Assembly (NCBI RefSeq): GCF_002218065.1
Contig: NZ_BDUB01000001.1
Coordinates: 1,930,711 to 1,994,710 of the forward strand
DNA: 64,000 bases
Source: Nodularia sp. NIES-3585
Lineage (GTDB): Bacteria > Cyanobacteriota > Cyanobacteriia > Cyanobacteriales > Nostocaceae
Reading direction: 5' to 3'
Shown here one piece after another: positions 63,877-64,000 of the stretch (position 1 is its first letter; each line of letters begins with the position of its first letter). The position numbers and the translations under genes were made by a program. The notes under the pieces are model-generated. The model was not told the DNA's origin. It made no database searches and saw nothing but the letters and a program-made list of their open reading frames with translations.

Positions 63877-64000
63877 TAGTCCTCGATACCCATATCTGGT
63901 TCTGGTTTGTTACTCAAGATTTTGCACGATTTCCAACTCGGTGGAGAGAAGCTATCGAAACGGCTGGACAGGTTGGTGTTTCGGTAGTTTCTTGCTACGA
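63864..64000 (+). CDS. vapC: PIN-domain toxin (VapC-like), 5' part only
   Basis: Starts ATG 63864, MSEVIVLDTHIWFWFVTQDF ARFPTRWREAIETAGQV, and runs off the window. The VLDTHIWFW motif is typical of PIN toxins of the YobL/Fitb-like group. Pairs with the upstream antitoxin (13-bp overlap). Confidence 0.85.
   Translation, partial: MSEVIVLDTHIWFWFVTQDFARFPTRWREAIETAGQVGVSVVSCY

Noticed and set aside
1-64000. tRNA or rRNA genes
   Set aside because: I looked by eye for conserved T-loop (GGTTCRA) and anticodon-stem patterns and found none convincing. A tRNAscan or Rfam run would be decisive.

Overview
The window comes from a filamentous, heterocyst-type cyanobacterium (Nostoc/Anabaena/Calothrix-like). 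It carries psbD/psbC, ycf4, a carotenoid oxygenase and a PCP_red-type protein. It also has very frequent GCGATCGC (HIP1) octamers, tandem CCAATGA/CTAATGA heptamers, and many short dispersed repeats of the kind typical of Nostocales. No rRNA or tRNA gene, CRISPR array or prophage was recognised.

Layout. 1-8.2 kb: the 3' part of a Ca2+-type P-ATPase, recF, an MgtC-family membrane protein, a PEP-synthase-like enzyme and a baeRF-type protein flanked by inverted ~106-bp elements. 8.2-10.1 kb: an Uma2-family gene broken by a decayed IS5-type element. 10.1-22 kb: a metal and sulfur acquisition block with two consecutive ECF (CbiMNQO-type) Ni/Co importers, a sulfate-binding protein with five copies of a 20-bp putative operator, a ferritin-like protein, an FTR1 iron permease and a BtuF/FhuD-like lipoprotein. 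22-33.6 kb: housekeeping genes (mobA, a DUF255 thioredoxin-like protein, clpP, RNase R, ubiX, a LapA-domain protein, aroK). 33.6-37.4 kb: photosynthesis genes (PCP_red protein, psbC, psbD, ycf4). 37.5-42 kb: a cyclophilin, a ketoacyl synthase, then a Ser/Thr kinase fused to an FGE-sulfatase (C-type-lectin-fold) domain. 42.4-59.3 kb: a BT1 transporter, carotenoid oxygenase, gdhA, sbcC, two paralogous envelope proteins (one with SLH domains), a histidine kinase, small cyanobacterial conserved proteins and serS. 59.4-64 kb: a toxin-antitoxin island with HicAB-, VapBC-, RelBE- and DUF433/DUF5615-type modules in various states of decay.

The most notable system is a diversity-generating retroelement (DGR) cassette. 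The last 121 bp of the kinase-FGE gene (variable repeat, VR, 40080-40200) match a non-coding template repeat (TR, 39766-39886) on the same strand. In a hand alignment they differ at 17 positions, and 15 of these are adenines in the TR, which is the signature of adenine-specific mutagenic retrohoming. No reverse transcriptase lies in the window, so it must act in trans or have been lost.

A second theme is short repeats acting on genes. One dispersed repeat is read in frame in the PEP-synthase gene, and its reverse orientation puts two in-frame stops into a hicB gene. A related repeat adds seven residues just before the Walker A motif of one CbiO. Heptamer repeats supply the recF start codon. 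A MITE-like family with GGCTACGGTGTAyACACAA ends occurs three times. All functional calls come from reading the sequence by eye. No database search was run.
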